A stretch of 64,000 nucleotides of DNA. Origin: Chlorokybus atmophyticus. Its lineage: Eukaryota > Streptophyta > Chlorokybophyceae > Chlorokybales > Chlorokybaceae. The notes below the pieces were generated by a model that was not told the origin of the DNA, made no database searches, and saw only the letters and a program-made list of their open reading frames with translations. Made by a program: the position numbers and the translations under genes. Below, piece after piece: positions 40,301 through 52,911 of the stretch; positions within the stretch are counted from its first letter, which is position 1; every line of letters starts with the position of its first letter. Location of the stretch: assembly GCA_009103225.1 (NCBI GenBank), contig RHPI01003156.1, forward strand, positions 953,339 through 1,017,338, read 5' to 3'.

Positions 40301-42081
40301 GCTTGGTGATGTACCTTGAGCATCCCCTGTCTGAATGACATGCCAGTCAGCGGCGTGACACATCCAGCATACGCAACCAACCTGTTCACAAACGTACTGA
40401 TGGGATCCTCTTGGTGGCTAGAGTCTCATCCTGAATGGCGAGGATACGCTGGAGGGCCTCAAGTTGCGTCTGCACACAAGTAAAACTCAACTCGCACAAC
40501 AGTGCATACAAAAGTTTCACGATTGCTACACGCATCTCCAGAAGCTGCACGACTGCATCGATGTGAAGCAAACACGTTGACGGACTTGTTACCTTCATAA
40601 GAGCCATTTGCTCTTTCAGTGCTGTGCTCTGTTCCGCGGTTGCATGCAGCTGATATTCTGCTGCTATTGTCTGGCTTGAGGACTCCCGCACACTTCTTCT
40701 CAACATGTTCTGCCAGTACAAGCAAGACAGTTTCAACATTCGACCCAGCATGCTTTGATGCACCATCTGTATTATTTAAAATAAACACTCCTGGTTTCCG
40801 CACTGCATTGATGCTGCCTACCTGATGACCAGCGAGATCAGCCTGGCATGTTTGAAGGGCCTGATGCAGCTGTGCGTTCAACTTCTGAAGCCTGCAAGCC
40901 TGAACCAACTTGATATGATGGACCAGTAAGCCTGTGCCAGCTGGCAAACTCAGCAGGTTCGTATTCCTAATGCACTCAGTACCATTCGTGCTCTTCCTGC
41001 CGCTGCTGAAGCTGCTGACGCAGTTGCAAGCAGCTGGACTCGGCTGCGGCAAGTTGCGTGCAAAGCCGCGCAGAGCGATGACGTTCGCGCTCCAGCTCTG
41101 TGCAGGAAGAGTTGTGAGCACAACACAGCAGTGTTCGCATCCAGGATGAAGCCGACCACACCACAAACCATGTCGCAAACAAGTGTGTGACAGAAGGCCC
41201 GTCGCTGGTTTCACATGATGCTTACCAGCCAAGCAGCTGTCGCCTGTACTGCTGCTCTGTGCTGATTCATCCTGTACATCACCGTACCTGCAAGGTTTCA
41301 CATGCACTGCTGAGCGCAAAGTCATGTAGTAGCCAACACCATATCGAGGAATTGAAGATTGAGTGGTAGTGTTGGCAAGATGCGGGTGCTCACCTTCTCT
41401 GGTGTGGTGGACTAAAGGTGCCATCGCTTGATACAAATGTGGAAAGAGATGTGGCCTCAAATGAGTCGCGCACGACTGTGGCTTCAGCAGAATTGCATGC
41501 TGGTGTACTCCCTATCAGCCTCTCTGGTTGAAGCGTTGAAGGCACATGCAGTTCTGGCACCGCCCTGCCCTGCAGTGTGTCCACAGTAACACTCTGAACT
41601 GTTGGTGGCTGCACACGTGCAACCATGTCATCAGCTTCTCCTCTCTGCTGCAGCTGATCAACCGAGTGCCCCAAGTCATCCTTGTCATGCTTGTCATTGG
41701 AGTTTGCCACAGCACTCGATGGCTGGCTTGTAGCGTATATCGATCCTGATGCCGACAAACTGGTGCCACTGGTGCTGCTGCTGCTGCTGCTGGTGATGGA
41801 CAGCGAGTCCACTTCATGCTTTCCGCTGCTAAAACTGTATGCAGCCGAAGATGACGCAAGGTTGTCTTCATCTGCGTGTGCTTCAAACCTCCCTGGTGTT
41901 GATGCGGTAGCGTCTGTGCCATCCGCAGCAATGTGCGTAGAAACTGTTGAAAGCGGGCTGCTGCACAGCACAAAGCGGCTTGAGCGCTAGCAAAGTTTTG
42001 CTTCAACTGGACAGTTGAGACAACAGTAGTAGTCCGCACCTGAGGCCCTCCATGTTGGCTGGAACAGCGGATGCAAGCCAT
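37391..42081 (-). CDS. Long coiled-coil protein, family not recognised
   Basis: About 20 exons, roughly 1,000 aa. Phase-consistent exons: 42040-42081, 41394-41986, 41226-41287, 40983-41097, 40822-40891, 40593-40709, 40398-40469, 40268-40330, 39973-40095, 39818-39879, 39519-39680 and 39256-39384. Further exons lie near 38918-39000, 38705-38810, 38540-38605, 38310-38420, 38090-38215, 37875-37985 and 37740-37800, with the last ending at the stop at 37391. Connections between 39256 and 38999 are not resolved, and the first exon (MACIRCSSQ) is tentative. The N-terminal 200 aa is Ser/Asp-rich and disordered. Most of the rest is helical, Q/E/R/A-rich heptad sequence (LERERHRSARLCTQLAAAES, KRHIESLEQQLREQ, ELLRRELDNTTREN, NKIATLEKQLLALRRE). 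The C-terminus is not coiled. Such architecture is typical of centrosomal, ciliary or cytoskeletal scaffolds, but no family signature was recognised and no function is assigned. It is head to head with TRPB. Confidence 0.72.
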
Positions 42082-43082
42082 GCACAGCTTCTCAGTAGCT
42101 GTCCGACAACGCTTTCAGCATACTACTTCAGTATGAAAGAGGACAGGAGGGTTGCCTCCAATGCTCTGCTGTGCACGAAGCTCCAGCAGATTTCTCAAGC
42201 ATCCACGCGCAGGCACATACCTAGCAAGAAGGCGACGCTCATTCAACAGGTCAACCTAGCAGTCGGACCGTTCATTGCTGGCGAGTGTGCACACAGCACC
42301 ACAACCGTTGCTATAATGCGTGAATGTGCAATCAGCATGCTCAATGCCTTCTGCAAGCTGCATTCACTACTGCATGCCATAAGCACAGTGCTAGTGCTCT
42401 GCATGGTCTCAATACATATATGCGCCTTTCCTTTGAAATCACACCCATGCTATACTTCTTGCTTTGATTTTGTTTTGGTCAGCTTGAACGGTGCGCCTTA
42501 CCCTCTTCACAGGTCTGTACGTAGGTTGTAAGCCAAACTTCACCATTGCAGCTGCCCAAAGCCGCAAGCTGTTAACGGGCTTACATCAACGCATCAAGCA
42601 GCATGATGCCAACTAGCAAATCTAAGCAGCAAGATTCTGTGCTTACACCATTGCAGAAGTCAGGCTGGACAGCATGACTGCTGCAAGCATGCACCTTTGC
42701 ATGTCAAACAGCTTCCACCAGGCCGTGAAAGCAAGCTACACGTGAAGCTGATTCAAACACGCCACAGCGCAGGTGTAGCACAGTCAAGCGCAAGAGAGAG
42801 CCCAAATCAGTGTGCTTGTGCACTCACTGCGTTTAGTTCAAATGTCCCATGGGCACCAGGGCGCTGATGTTCAGCCCACAATGGCAGCCCTACTGGCGCC
42901 CTTACATCCAGACGCTCAACCAGGCATGCTCCTCGTGTGCCTAGCGCGGCCATTGGCCTGGTCAGGCCGCCCAGACCGCGCCAATCTTCATGGCGCGGCG
43001 CTTCATGCAAGAAGTTCAGATCCCCTACTTTGAATCAGCTGGTCAGTCCGCAAGTGTTGTTCAGTGCACTACTGGTTGAAGC
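42082..43082. promoter_or_regulatory. Divergent intergenic region before TRPB
   Basis: About 1 kb between the tentative start of the coiled-coil gene and the TRPB start. It may still contain an unrecognised 5' exon of the coiled-coil gene. GC-rich sequence at 42880-43080 directly precedes TRPB. No defined promoter element is convincing. Confidence 0.35.
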
Positions 43083-45312
43083 ATGGCGGCGGCGGTGGCG
43101 ACGACGGCGGTGGCGGCGTCTTCGGCGTCGTCCTGCTGCAGGGCGAGCGCACAGAGGCAAAGGCCGCAGCGTGCGCTGGCTGCCAGTGCGTCTTCGTTCG
43201 GCGGAAAGAGCCTGCCCATGGCGGCGTCGGTGGACTTGCCGCAGCAGAGCACCAGGCGTGCCGCCTCATGCGCTGTGGCTGCTGACGCTGCCGCCCCGAC
43301 TGCTGAGCCTCTTCAGCGGCCTGACAGGTACATATTGACATGACTGATTGGCCGAAACCCTTGCCTTACATTTGCCAGTTGTCCACTTTTAGAGGCAGCA
43401 GCTGCCGTATGCGTGTAGTTTGCTTTGCTGCTGAAGCATGGATGGATCTGTATATGCCGTTGCATACAACATCAGCGCTGATATCATGTATGTATGTGCG
43501 TGCTTAACTGGGCTGCAGCAATGGTCGTTATGGTCCGTATGGTGGCAAGTATGTTCCAGAGACGCTCATCTTTGCCTTGACGGAGCTGGAGGGCGTGTAT
43601 GCCAAGGCCAAGGACGAGCCTGAGTTCCAGAAAGAGTTGGCTGATATATTGAGAGACTATGTCGGCCGAGAGTCGCCGCTGTATTATTGCGACCGTCTGT
43701 CGAAACACTACCAGAGATCAGATGGAACAGGCCCCCTAATCTACCTGAAGCGCGAAGACTTGAATCACACTGGTGCACATAAGATCAATAATGCTTTAGG
43801 CCAGGTTGGTGATCTCATCATTCAGCCATTTGCTTGCAGCATGTTAATTATTCAAGCAAGCATTTCTGTCTGTATTGAGTCAAATATTGGACTCAGTACT
43901 TACAATTATTACAACAGGTGCTGCTTGCTGTGCGCATGGGCAAGCAAAGGATTATTGCAGAAACAGGTGCAGGGCAACACGGGGTTGCCACTGCTACTGT
44001 CTGTGCCAAGTTTGGGCTGCAATGCATCATCTACATGGGCGCGCAGGTACATACGGTTGTCAGCTGTCAGTTGGCTTGTTGGTAATGTGCATTATGTCTT
44101 GATGCATGTACTGTGCTTCAAACGTTGCTTGCATCACACAGGGTGCATGGCTATCAGCCTGGTGAGCTTCACAGGGTACTTGTCATCGGCTCACCTCAGT
44201 TTGGCACAGGATATGGAGCGACAGTCGTTGAATGTGTTCCGCATGCGACTATTAGGCGCAGAGGTGCGACCAGTTCATTCAGGGACGGCCACACTCAAGG
44301 ACGCCACATCTGAGGCTATCAGGGACTGGGTCACAAACGTAGAGACCACACATTACATTCTTGGATCTGCTGCTGGACCACACCCGTACCCCATGATGGT
44401 AAACTACCACAACAGCTTGCATTGCAGGAACCATTGCATGCACCCAACTCACATAGCACATATGTCCTCCCATACACAGCTCCAGGATTCACTTACAGTC
44501 CCCTTGGCATTTGGCAATCTAGCATATTGACTCGTGCGTTCATACAATCAATATTGGTGCAGGTGAGGGATTTCCAGGCTATAATCGGAAAGGAGCTGCG
44601 AGAGCAGTGCAAGAGGCAGTGGGGTGGGTTGCCTGATGTCCTGGTTGCCTGTATCGGCGGGGGCTCCAACGCCATAGGCTTCTTCCATGAGTTTGTTGAT
44701 GACAAGTCGGTGCGATTGATTGGTGTTGAGGCTGCCGGCTACGGACTGGACTCTGGCAAGCATGCAGCGACACTGACTCAGGGCACCCCCGGTGTGCTGC
44801 ATGGCGCCATGAGCTACCTACTGCAAGATGATGATGGCCAGGTTGATGAACACCGTGTGCACTGCTCTCGTAGTTGCAGTCATGAAGCAGCGGTAGCTCT
44901 GACTCTCTAATTTGCAGGTTGTGGAGCCACACTCAATCAGTGCAGGTCTGGATTATCCAGGTGTGGGTCCAGAGCACAGCTTCTTGAAGGACATCAAGCG
45001 CGCAGAGTACTACAGCGTAACAGACGAGCAGGCTCTTGAGGTAAGGGATGTTGACCAGACTGACTTGCACATGCTTGGCTGTATCAAGTGCAGTTTCTGG
45101 AAGCTCCACTGATGCGCAATTGCGTTGCTCTTTAGGGTTTTCAACTGCTGACCAAGAAGGAGGGGATTATTCCTGCACTGGAGACATCCCACGCCATCTC
45201 TTACCTGGACTCGCTTTGTCCTACGCTTGCTGATGGTACTCGAGTCGTTGTAAACTGCAGTGGGAGGGGTGACAAGGACATCAACACTGTGCTCAAGCAC
45301 CTTGATGTCTAG
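43083..45312 (+). CDS. TRPB: Tryptophan synthase beta chain, plastid type
   Basis: Seven exons with consistent phase give 475 aa: 43083-43327, 43519-43804, 43918-44046, 44210-44398, 44563-44841, 44918-45040 and 45136-45312. The ATG opens a leader of about 80 aa rich in A/S/R with almost no acidic residues, as in plastid transit peptides. The mature enzyme begins around [15 protein letters not shown]. It carries the PLP lysine in [15 protein letters not shown], the catalytic Glu in [46 protein letters not shown], the PLP phosphate loop GGGSNA and the C-terminal NCSGRGDKD. It condenses indole (from the alpha subunit) with L-serine to make tryptophan in the last step of the pathway, in the stroma. 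Length and all motifs are normal for the green-lineage enzyme. Intron 2 holds a small inverted repeat near 43877-43895. Confidence 0.97.
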
Positions 45313-46836
45313 GCGGCGCAGGTTTTTGGGGGTAGGAGTTGTGATGGTAGACATATGTCCTTTTAGCAAACTTGGATTACACAGTGATTGATGGGTGCAT
45401 GTTTAAGCCATATGCAATGCAGTAGTGCTGATTGTGTCGCAATTTGCTTAGTTTGTTTTGTGTGGAAGTGTGATCTTCCAACATGCTTCTGAGATGGTGT
45501 CGTAGCCCTGTTAAGTTAGAGTGTATGCACTCATAGTTGCAAGGCCAGATGACATACCACCTCATTTTTCTTATAGGTAAGTAGTACACGTGTTATAACG
45601 TGCGCGGCATTAATGTATGTGGCTATACCAACCTCTGGTGGTGGTGAGCATCATGGTCATTATGTGGTCGGTTATTTCAACGATTTCGTGCTAACCTGGC
45701 ATTGCGTGTGTGATCTGAATTGATATCGTGACATATTCACATCTTGTAACTATTGTGGAAGGTGTATATATGAATTAGACGTAAACACAGTTGATCTGTT
45801 GCTTATATGCGTGATGCAAATATAGCCATCAAATCAGTGACAATGTGAACAATATTGCGCAATCTACAACATTGTTTTCACCCAAATAAATGCAGCAATG
45901 TAATTGTCGTAAGCGAAAAATAACAATCTGGTTAACCTCACGCGCGAAACAATATAAGACATGGTTACATTACGGAGTTGAGGATATGCCAAGACGGATT
46001 TGCCAAACCGCCATTTGTAAACACACCATTCAATAGCTTTGTATCAGTTATATACACAAACTATTCATTGGAAACGTTCGGCCTGCTTCATGATATGCAA
46101 CATTGCAACTGTGTTATATCTTATTTACAAGTAAGGTAAGTAGCACAACTATAAAGCGCTGCCAGTGTCAATGTCGCGTGTTTTTATTAAAGATGCACCG
46201 TAATCACACCGACTCTTTGGCGTATGATGATACATAGCACACGACTCATTTTGATTTACATAATGATATAATATAATCATAATTGATCATAATAGTAACC
46301 TTTTCGCTTTATTTGATATATAACAAAATTTAAGTTATAACATGTTGGATTGTTAGTGTTTCGGTATTGCGCACACCTCGCGCATGATGCGGCAAGCAAT
46401 CGCACTCGATGATGTATGCATGTTAATGCTGTTGAGATCATTAAGAAAGAATCTTATAATTGTACATACCGGCATGCCCCGCCAGTGTTCGACATAGATT
46501 GATACAATATTGAAGGTATATATATTACCGAAGAATTATGGGCCATGATGCAGGTTCCGTAAAACAATAGGCTACCGGTACCTACCGCATAATACTGGTA
46601 GTGGGTTATCAGTTATGAACATGATAACTTTGGGTTAGCCAAGTTGCGGCGTTGTGATCGCAAGTTCACTTATGTCCAAAGTCCATACCACTTGGCAAGC
46701 TGTGTCACCGCCGCCGCCGCCGTCGTCGCCACCACCACAGCCACTATCATCTCCTCCCCGGTGTGGCTGCGGGCAGTGGTGTGTCGTCTGGCGCTGAGCG
46801 CGCAGGGAGGTGAGCGGCGAAGTTAGCGGCGGCGAC
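45313..46836. other. AT-rich intergenic island between TRPB and KRS
   Basis: After the TRPB 3' end, composition shifts sharply at about 45590-46620 to AT-rich sequence (ATAT, AATAATA, TTTATTAAAG) with no frame of interest, unlike the balanced sequence around it. It returns to GC-rich sequence with a (GCC)n run at 46709-46724 just before the KRS start. See findings. Confidence 0.6.
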
Positions 46837-49800
46837 ATGGCGGACGCCGCTCCGGCGCCTGACGCGGAGGCGGCCGTCGCCAACGTCGCCAATGGAGGCG
46901 CTGCCGGCGAGGAGACCATCAGCAAGAGGTACATGGTCAGCTAGGGTTTGGTGCTTGCGGCATCATGGCATTGCATTGTGTGATCTTTGGATTTTGCGTC
47001 TGTATGCCGTGCTTGGCAGAGACTGGACTTATTGACTGTCATGGTTGCTGGTCTACTATGCAGTGAGCTGAAGAGGCGGCAGAAGGCCGAGCAGAAGGCC
47101 AAGGAGAAGGAGGAGAAGGAGAGACTGAAGGTAAGAGTGTGGATTTATGTTTGTTTGAAGCTAGGCACTAACTTGCAGCTCTCCCCTTAGGCTGAGAAGG
47201 CAGCTGCCGCTGGACCAGCCAAAGAGAAGGCTAAGGTCGAGGATGAAGAAGACATGGACCCCACGGTAAGGTCCCTTGTATTTTAAGCATGCATTCAGCT
47301 GTTGCGTGCTCTGAGGCGTGCGTGGCAACAGAACTGGTGATAATGCATGTGTCGTATGCGCATGCATGCAGGGTGCTGACTGTGTATTGTTTCAGGCCTA
47401 CTTTGAGAACAGATCAAAGCTTGTGGCTGACATCAAAAAGAAGGGTCAAAACCCTTACCCGCACAAGTTTCAGGTCTCCATGAGCATACCCGAGTACGTC
47501 ACAAAGTATGGGGACATTGAAGCAGGCAGTCAGCTCCAAGACGCTGTGGTTTCACTAGCAGGTCAGCTCAGTGACTTACTTATTCATTGCAATTCGGCAA
47601 CGGGCTGGGTGAAGTTGTAGCCTCTGTGCCCAGGAAGAATTACTTCGGCACGCTCGTCTGGTGCCAAGCTGAACTTTTATGACCTTACTGCTGACGGCGC
47701 CAAAGTCCAAGTCATGGCGGATGCAAGGTGAACACGGCAACGGCAGCTTGTGTTGTAGGTTAGGATATGCCTCGGTTGGTTGACCACAGCAGTTGTGTGA
47801 TTGACACTGCCGTCTTTCTGCTAGAATTCATCATGTCATCAACATACCTTCGTTGTTGCAACCCTAAACAGAAATGTGGCTGTGCACGCATTGCAGGAAC
47901 TCCGAGCTAAGTCAAGAAGATTTTGAGCATCTCCATGCCTATATAAAGCGCGGTGATATTGTAGGGATTAGAGGCTTCGCAGGTAAGCAGGTGCTGTTTA
48001 TAAACGCTAGATGCCCAAAGCATCTGCATGTTTTGAATGTGTGCATTGCCTCAATGCAGGCAAGTCTAAGCGAGGCGAGTTGAGCGTGTTTCCGGTCGAC
48101 ATGCATGTGCTTTCCCCTTGCTTGCACATGCTTCCTTCAGCGCATTTTGGGCTACGAGACCAAGAGACAAGATACAGGCAGCGGTACCTGGACCTCATTA
48201 TGAACAAGGATGTCAGGCATGTCTTCTACACGCGCGCAAGGGTTGTCCAATATGTCCGCCGCTTCCTGGACAATCTCGGATTTCTGGAAGTAGAGACGCC
48301 TATGATGAACATGATCGCCGGTGGAGCCGCAGCAAAGCCGTTCATCACGCACCACAATGATCTAAACTTGGATCTGTTCATGCGCGTTGCTCCCGAGCTT
48401 TACCTCAAGGTGCATAAGCATTGGCACTTGTTTAGTGTCTGCTGCTAGAGCATTGACACCAAGTCGTGACTGCTTTTTCCCCTCCACTTGACATGTTTCA
48501 TGTTTACAGGAGCTCATTGTTGGAGGATTGGACCGCGTATATGAGATTGGGCGCCAGTTTCGCAATGAGAGCATTGACTTGACGCACAACCCCGAGTTCA
48601 CGACATGTGAGTTCTACATGGCTTACGCCGACTATGAAGACCTCATGAAGCTGACGGAGGATCTTGTGTCCGGGATGGTGAAGGAGATTTTTGGGTCCTA
48701 TAAGATATCATATCATCCGGAAGGCAGAGACAAGGAGGCTATCGAGATGGACTTCACGCCACCCTTCCGAAGGTTACCGATGATTGCGTCATTAGAAGAA
48801 ACAGCTGGCTTCAAGGTCCCGGAGGACCTTACATCGCCAGGTTGGTTGATGTATACACTGGTTGCACTCACTGTGCATGACAGCAGTCATTTAGCACATG
48901 TGGTGCGCCTTCATGTTGGGTCTGTCTGGTGTTGTGTGCGCGACATTGCTGCACAGTATGTTGAGCATATTGCATGCATGATGCTGTTCAAACCGGTACG
49001 CGCACAATTAAGCCGGCGCTCATGAGCTTCGGCTGTGACATGGGCGTGACTATGATGCGCGGAGAGTAGACTTGAGAATTGTCTGCCTTCCTGAGCGCAC
49101 CCGTGCTCGGGTAGACCTGGATTATTCTCAAACATCTCTTATCAGCTATCTCAATTGCTGACCTATGGCCTCGGCTGCAGAGACCAATGCTTTCCTTATC
49201 AAAAAGGCACAAGAGTTTGGCGTCAACTGCCCAGCACCACAAACAACAGCGCGATTGCTAGATAAGGTGCAATTGTTGGACAGTACGTCATCTGTCAATG
49301 TGCAGTGCACACCGTGGCTCTGTTGACACCATGCCTCGATGCAGTTTGTAGGACACTTTTTGGAGGAGACGTGTGTGAACCCCGCGTTTATCACAGATCA
49401 TCCTCAGCTTATGAGCCCGCTTGCCAAGTGGTGAGTGCGTGTTTGCTCGAGTAATGCTTGCACGTGACAAGCCCTCACCCGCATGGATTGCTGCAGGCAT
49501 CGCTCTAAGCCAGGCATGACCGAGCGATTCGAGCTTTTTGTCAATAAGCATGAGGTATCAACTCATGCAACTGTGGTTGAGGCTTGACAGTTGCCTAACA
49601 ATGCGCAACACTCACATCTCATGTTGGGTTCAACTCCTTGGTGACAACTGTGCAGGTTTGCAATGCATACACGGAGTTGAATGATCCAGTCGTGCAACGA
49701 GAAAGATTTTTGGACCAGCTGAAGGTCGAGTCTCACAACACACTTTGATTAATCAAATTATGGAAGTGTTTGTTGATATCTGGGTTTGACATTGCTCAGG

Positions 49801-50254
49801 ATCGCAACGCTGGTGACGATGAAGCGCAGCAGTTAGATGAGTCTTTTGTGACAGCCCTGGAGTACGGCCTGCCCCCCACTGCGGGCTGGGGCATGGGGAT
49901 TGACCGGTTGTGCATGCTCATGACGGACTCAATAAACATCAAGGCAAGTTACTCACTCAGCTGTGGCCGCTGTTGGACACGGTATTCGCACAGCAATCCA
50001 ACTTTCACATGCTGCATTGGCTCCTGTACAGGAGGTTCTGCTGTTCCCTGCCATGAAGCCGCTTGACGATGACAAGTCGACACCAGCGCCTCCAAAGGTA
50101 AGGCTCAGCATACTGTTGGCTGGGAATGGGTGTGCTGCCAGTACATTGTCGTGCATGTTGCATACAGTTGATGTTGTCTCTGTACTGTCCTCATGCATTG
50201 GGTTGTGCGCAGGCGGGTTTGAATCCTCCCGTTTACGTTGACAACAAGCAGTGA
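46837..50254 (+). CDS. KARS: Lysyl-tRNA synthetase, class II, eukaryotic type
   Basis: Fifteen exons with consistent phase give 603 aa: 46837-46928, 47064-47130, 47191-47265, 47396-47561, 47634-47727, 47897-47982, 48060-48409, 48510-48840, 49181-49266, 49345-49430, 49497-49554, 49656-49724, 49800-49943, 50032-50097 and 50213-50254. The N-terminus has a short Ala-rich lead and a Lys/Glu-rich helix ([20 protein letters not shown]) as in cytosolic eukaryotic enzymes. The OB-fold anticodon-binding domain follows ([21 protein letters not shown]). The catalytic core has motif 1 ([11 protein letters not shown]), motif 2 ([20 protein letters not shown]) and motif 3 ([16 protein letters not shown]). 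The end is [13 protein letters not shown] plus a short tail. It charges tRNA(Lys) with lysine. There is no evident organelle leader, although an alternative upstream start cannot be excluded. Intron 13 uses a GC donor. Confidence 0.97.
49944..50031 (+). other. GC-AG intron in lysyl-tRNA synthetase
   Basis: Exon 13 ends AAG, followed by GCAAGT, and the next exon begins after ACAG. Splicing here restores the highly conserved junction [13 protein letters not shown]. No GT nearby preserves both frame and this motif. AG|GCAAGT is the usual consensus of GC-AG introns. Confidence 0.85.
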
Positions 50255-52911
50255 CTCCGGTTACTGGAGTTTGACGCACGTTGAAGGCTGCTCGTTTATG
50301 GCATTCGCATATACTGCATTAAGCGTTCAGGCTTTGTCTGAGCTGAACACCATTATTGGGAGTGCTCAGGCACAGCACGCGTTGAACATCGTTACCACAT
50401 CAACAGCCATGGATTGGTTGTCGCTTTGACATCATCTTGCAGGTCCTGCCAGGATGGCTGGTTATCTGCACATCACCATGTGCACTGTGGCCTGCAGTGT
50501 TTGCATACCCGTGTGCGCGCTTTGCATGCCCACTTTTGGTAACATGCAGTCAATTACTGCATGTGGGGTGCTGTATGTGGCACCCGCAGACACTTGGAAA
50601 ACAACACTAGCAGTAGGGTGGTACTGTACAGTTGATTAAGAGGCACACATGCTTGTTGCATGTATCATGATCACTTGCATTTTTTGTGCACATGCTGGCA
50701 CAGCAGCATACCCCTTTTGTACAACACCACAAGCGCAACGGATATGTGAGGCTGGTATGACAACTTCAACCCAATCACAGGCTTGCTAGATTTGCATCCA
50801 TCGTAGGGGCAGCAACAGGGAGGGAGGGGGCAAGCAACCAGCATCATTCCCTCTATTATGATAGATGCTCGCAATGTCACAGTATACGACTTTATAGCGC
50901 TATTAACTCAACAAGCACTCAACAACAACACCCGCACTGCCAAAATTCCCCAAAGTATGGCATCCCCAAACTACGCGGGCCAGCATGCAAGCCTCATGTC
51001 AAGAGCACCGCAATGCAAGTCATCATCAACCCATTGCGAACAAGTGCAGCTGCATGCAAGTCTATCTGACGCTGTGCTGACAATGCACTGAGGGACGACG
51101 GTGATGTCATTGGGTGGTTACCTCAATACTATACCCTATGTGAGAATGACGCAGAAGTGCTGCGACGTTCCAGCTGGCTGATGTTTGTGCTGTGCAGTGC
51201 GGTGTGCATCGTGTTTCTGGGTGTGTGGTGTGGTGTGGTGTGGTGTGGTGTGCTAGTGAGCTGTGTAGGTTTACTAGTACAGCAACATCGTCATACAAAG
51301 CTACGCACTGTCAGCCACGCCTATCACACTGCACCAGTAAACGCACACGCACGCCAGCATGCCTCACATCTACACGGCTGCAGCCGTTAGCACAGCGTCC
51401 GCTTACGATGTTGGCGCTGCCGTCTGAAGCGCTAGTGAGCTAGACACGCGGTAGCAACACTTGCGTACACTTGAACGTATTGCGCTCTCTCTCTCTCTCC
51501 CTCTCTCTCTGTGTGGAAATCAGAGACAATTATAATCACAGCACCAATGTCCGTACCTATCACAACACCATTACAACCACAACCACCACTTCACCACCAC
51601 CACCAATGACAATACACAGCATGACATCAATTAGAATGTCGTCTCATACGCAGTGCAAATTGGGTAAGGCCTGTGCCAGATACGCACCGACAGTCGTGGG
51701 TCGGGTGTAGGGGGTGCCATGTATGTAAATATGTAGGCGCTGGCAGGAGCAGAACATGTAAGGCTGCACAGGTGCAAGTGCGCGCCGCTGTCTATGGGCC
51801 TGCCTACCATCAAAAGCAAGGTGTAGTCAAACCTTGATAACTGCATGACGTTGGTGCCCGTAGTAAACCCCATTGAGAGATATGCACTTAGCGTGGATAT
51901 GCGACTAACGAGTGGCTGTTGCCCGTGGTTTGGCCTTCGGTGTTAGTAAACTTTGTGCACTTATCGCATTTCAACGGTAACATTTGCTACTGTATGCACT
52001 TAGCGAATATGCACTTAAAGCGGCTAGATTGTACGTGCCTATTGGAATACTATAAGCAGTCATTAGGTACGCCTAGTGTACAGAGCAGTACAGTGTACTG
52101 TGGTAGTGTGCCAAGTGTTGGAGTCCCTGAGTGCAGCCTACACTATGGTCTGCACTATGTACTCGCTCGGTCAGTCTGTCCATGAGTCTTGCCTATGTAC
52201 CCACCACGCTCAGGGAATCATCCTCCCAAGCATATTACCGGTAACTAACTTGACAGTATCATAAGCGTGCCAACTGGCAAATGGAGTGACATGCGACCCG
52301 CTTACGGTTGTATATATATTGTGGGACTTCATCTGGACTACGAGTGAACACGGGTGCGTACATCTTTGCCACTTGATTGAGCTCATGAAACTCAATCATT
52401 GATGCTCGTCAGTGCTTTGTGCACGCAGCTCTTCACCAAGTGGCAGGCATGCGCGGCACCAGAGACGCACTGCTTGCATGTCAAAAGCACCACAATGCAA
52501 TAACAAGGTGGCAGGCGGGCATCATGCGCACAGGAGAACGTGTACAATGGTGCAACTGCAATTGCAGGTGACGGTGTCATTAATGGCGACGTACTGTACT
52601 GTACTGTACTCTACTACACATGTGTCTCTGCCTGCTGTCATTGCACGAGTGACAGGCAAAGCAGCAGACAAACTCTACAAAGCAGGCAGCATCTGTGCGC
52701 GTGCTGCCTGGTGAACTGTGGTGGCGAGCGCTGCTGGGGCTGTGCTGTGCTACGCTAAGCGTCCCCTACATAGAGGGGCGGTGCACGCTGAATGTGTATG
52801 TATTCGGGGAGTCAACCTTACTTTCGTCTGTGTGCGATTTGGCAAAACCGGTTTGCAGTGTTGAAGAGGGTCTAAGCTCCCAGTGGCATTATGTGCAATG
52901 ATGATGGTGCC
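50255..52911. other. 2.7-kb stretch without a supported gene
   Basis: Lies between the convergent KRS and cyclin A genes. Contents: GTGGT runs near 51217-51252, a short interrupted CT tract at 51484-51511 and (TGTAC)n near 52591-52612. No frame shows conserved sequence or splice structure. Confidence 0.5.

Noticed and set aside
40459-41460. A single 333-codon open frame
   Set aside because: It runs across several introns of the coiled-coil gene; the true exons lie mostly in another frame with phase-consistent splice sites.
42052-42531. Plus-strand open frame of 159 codons
   Set aside because: It overlaps the first exon of the minus-strand coiled-coil gene and has no recognisable features.
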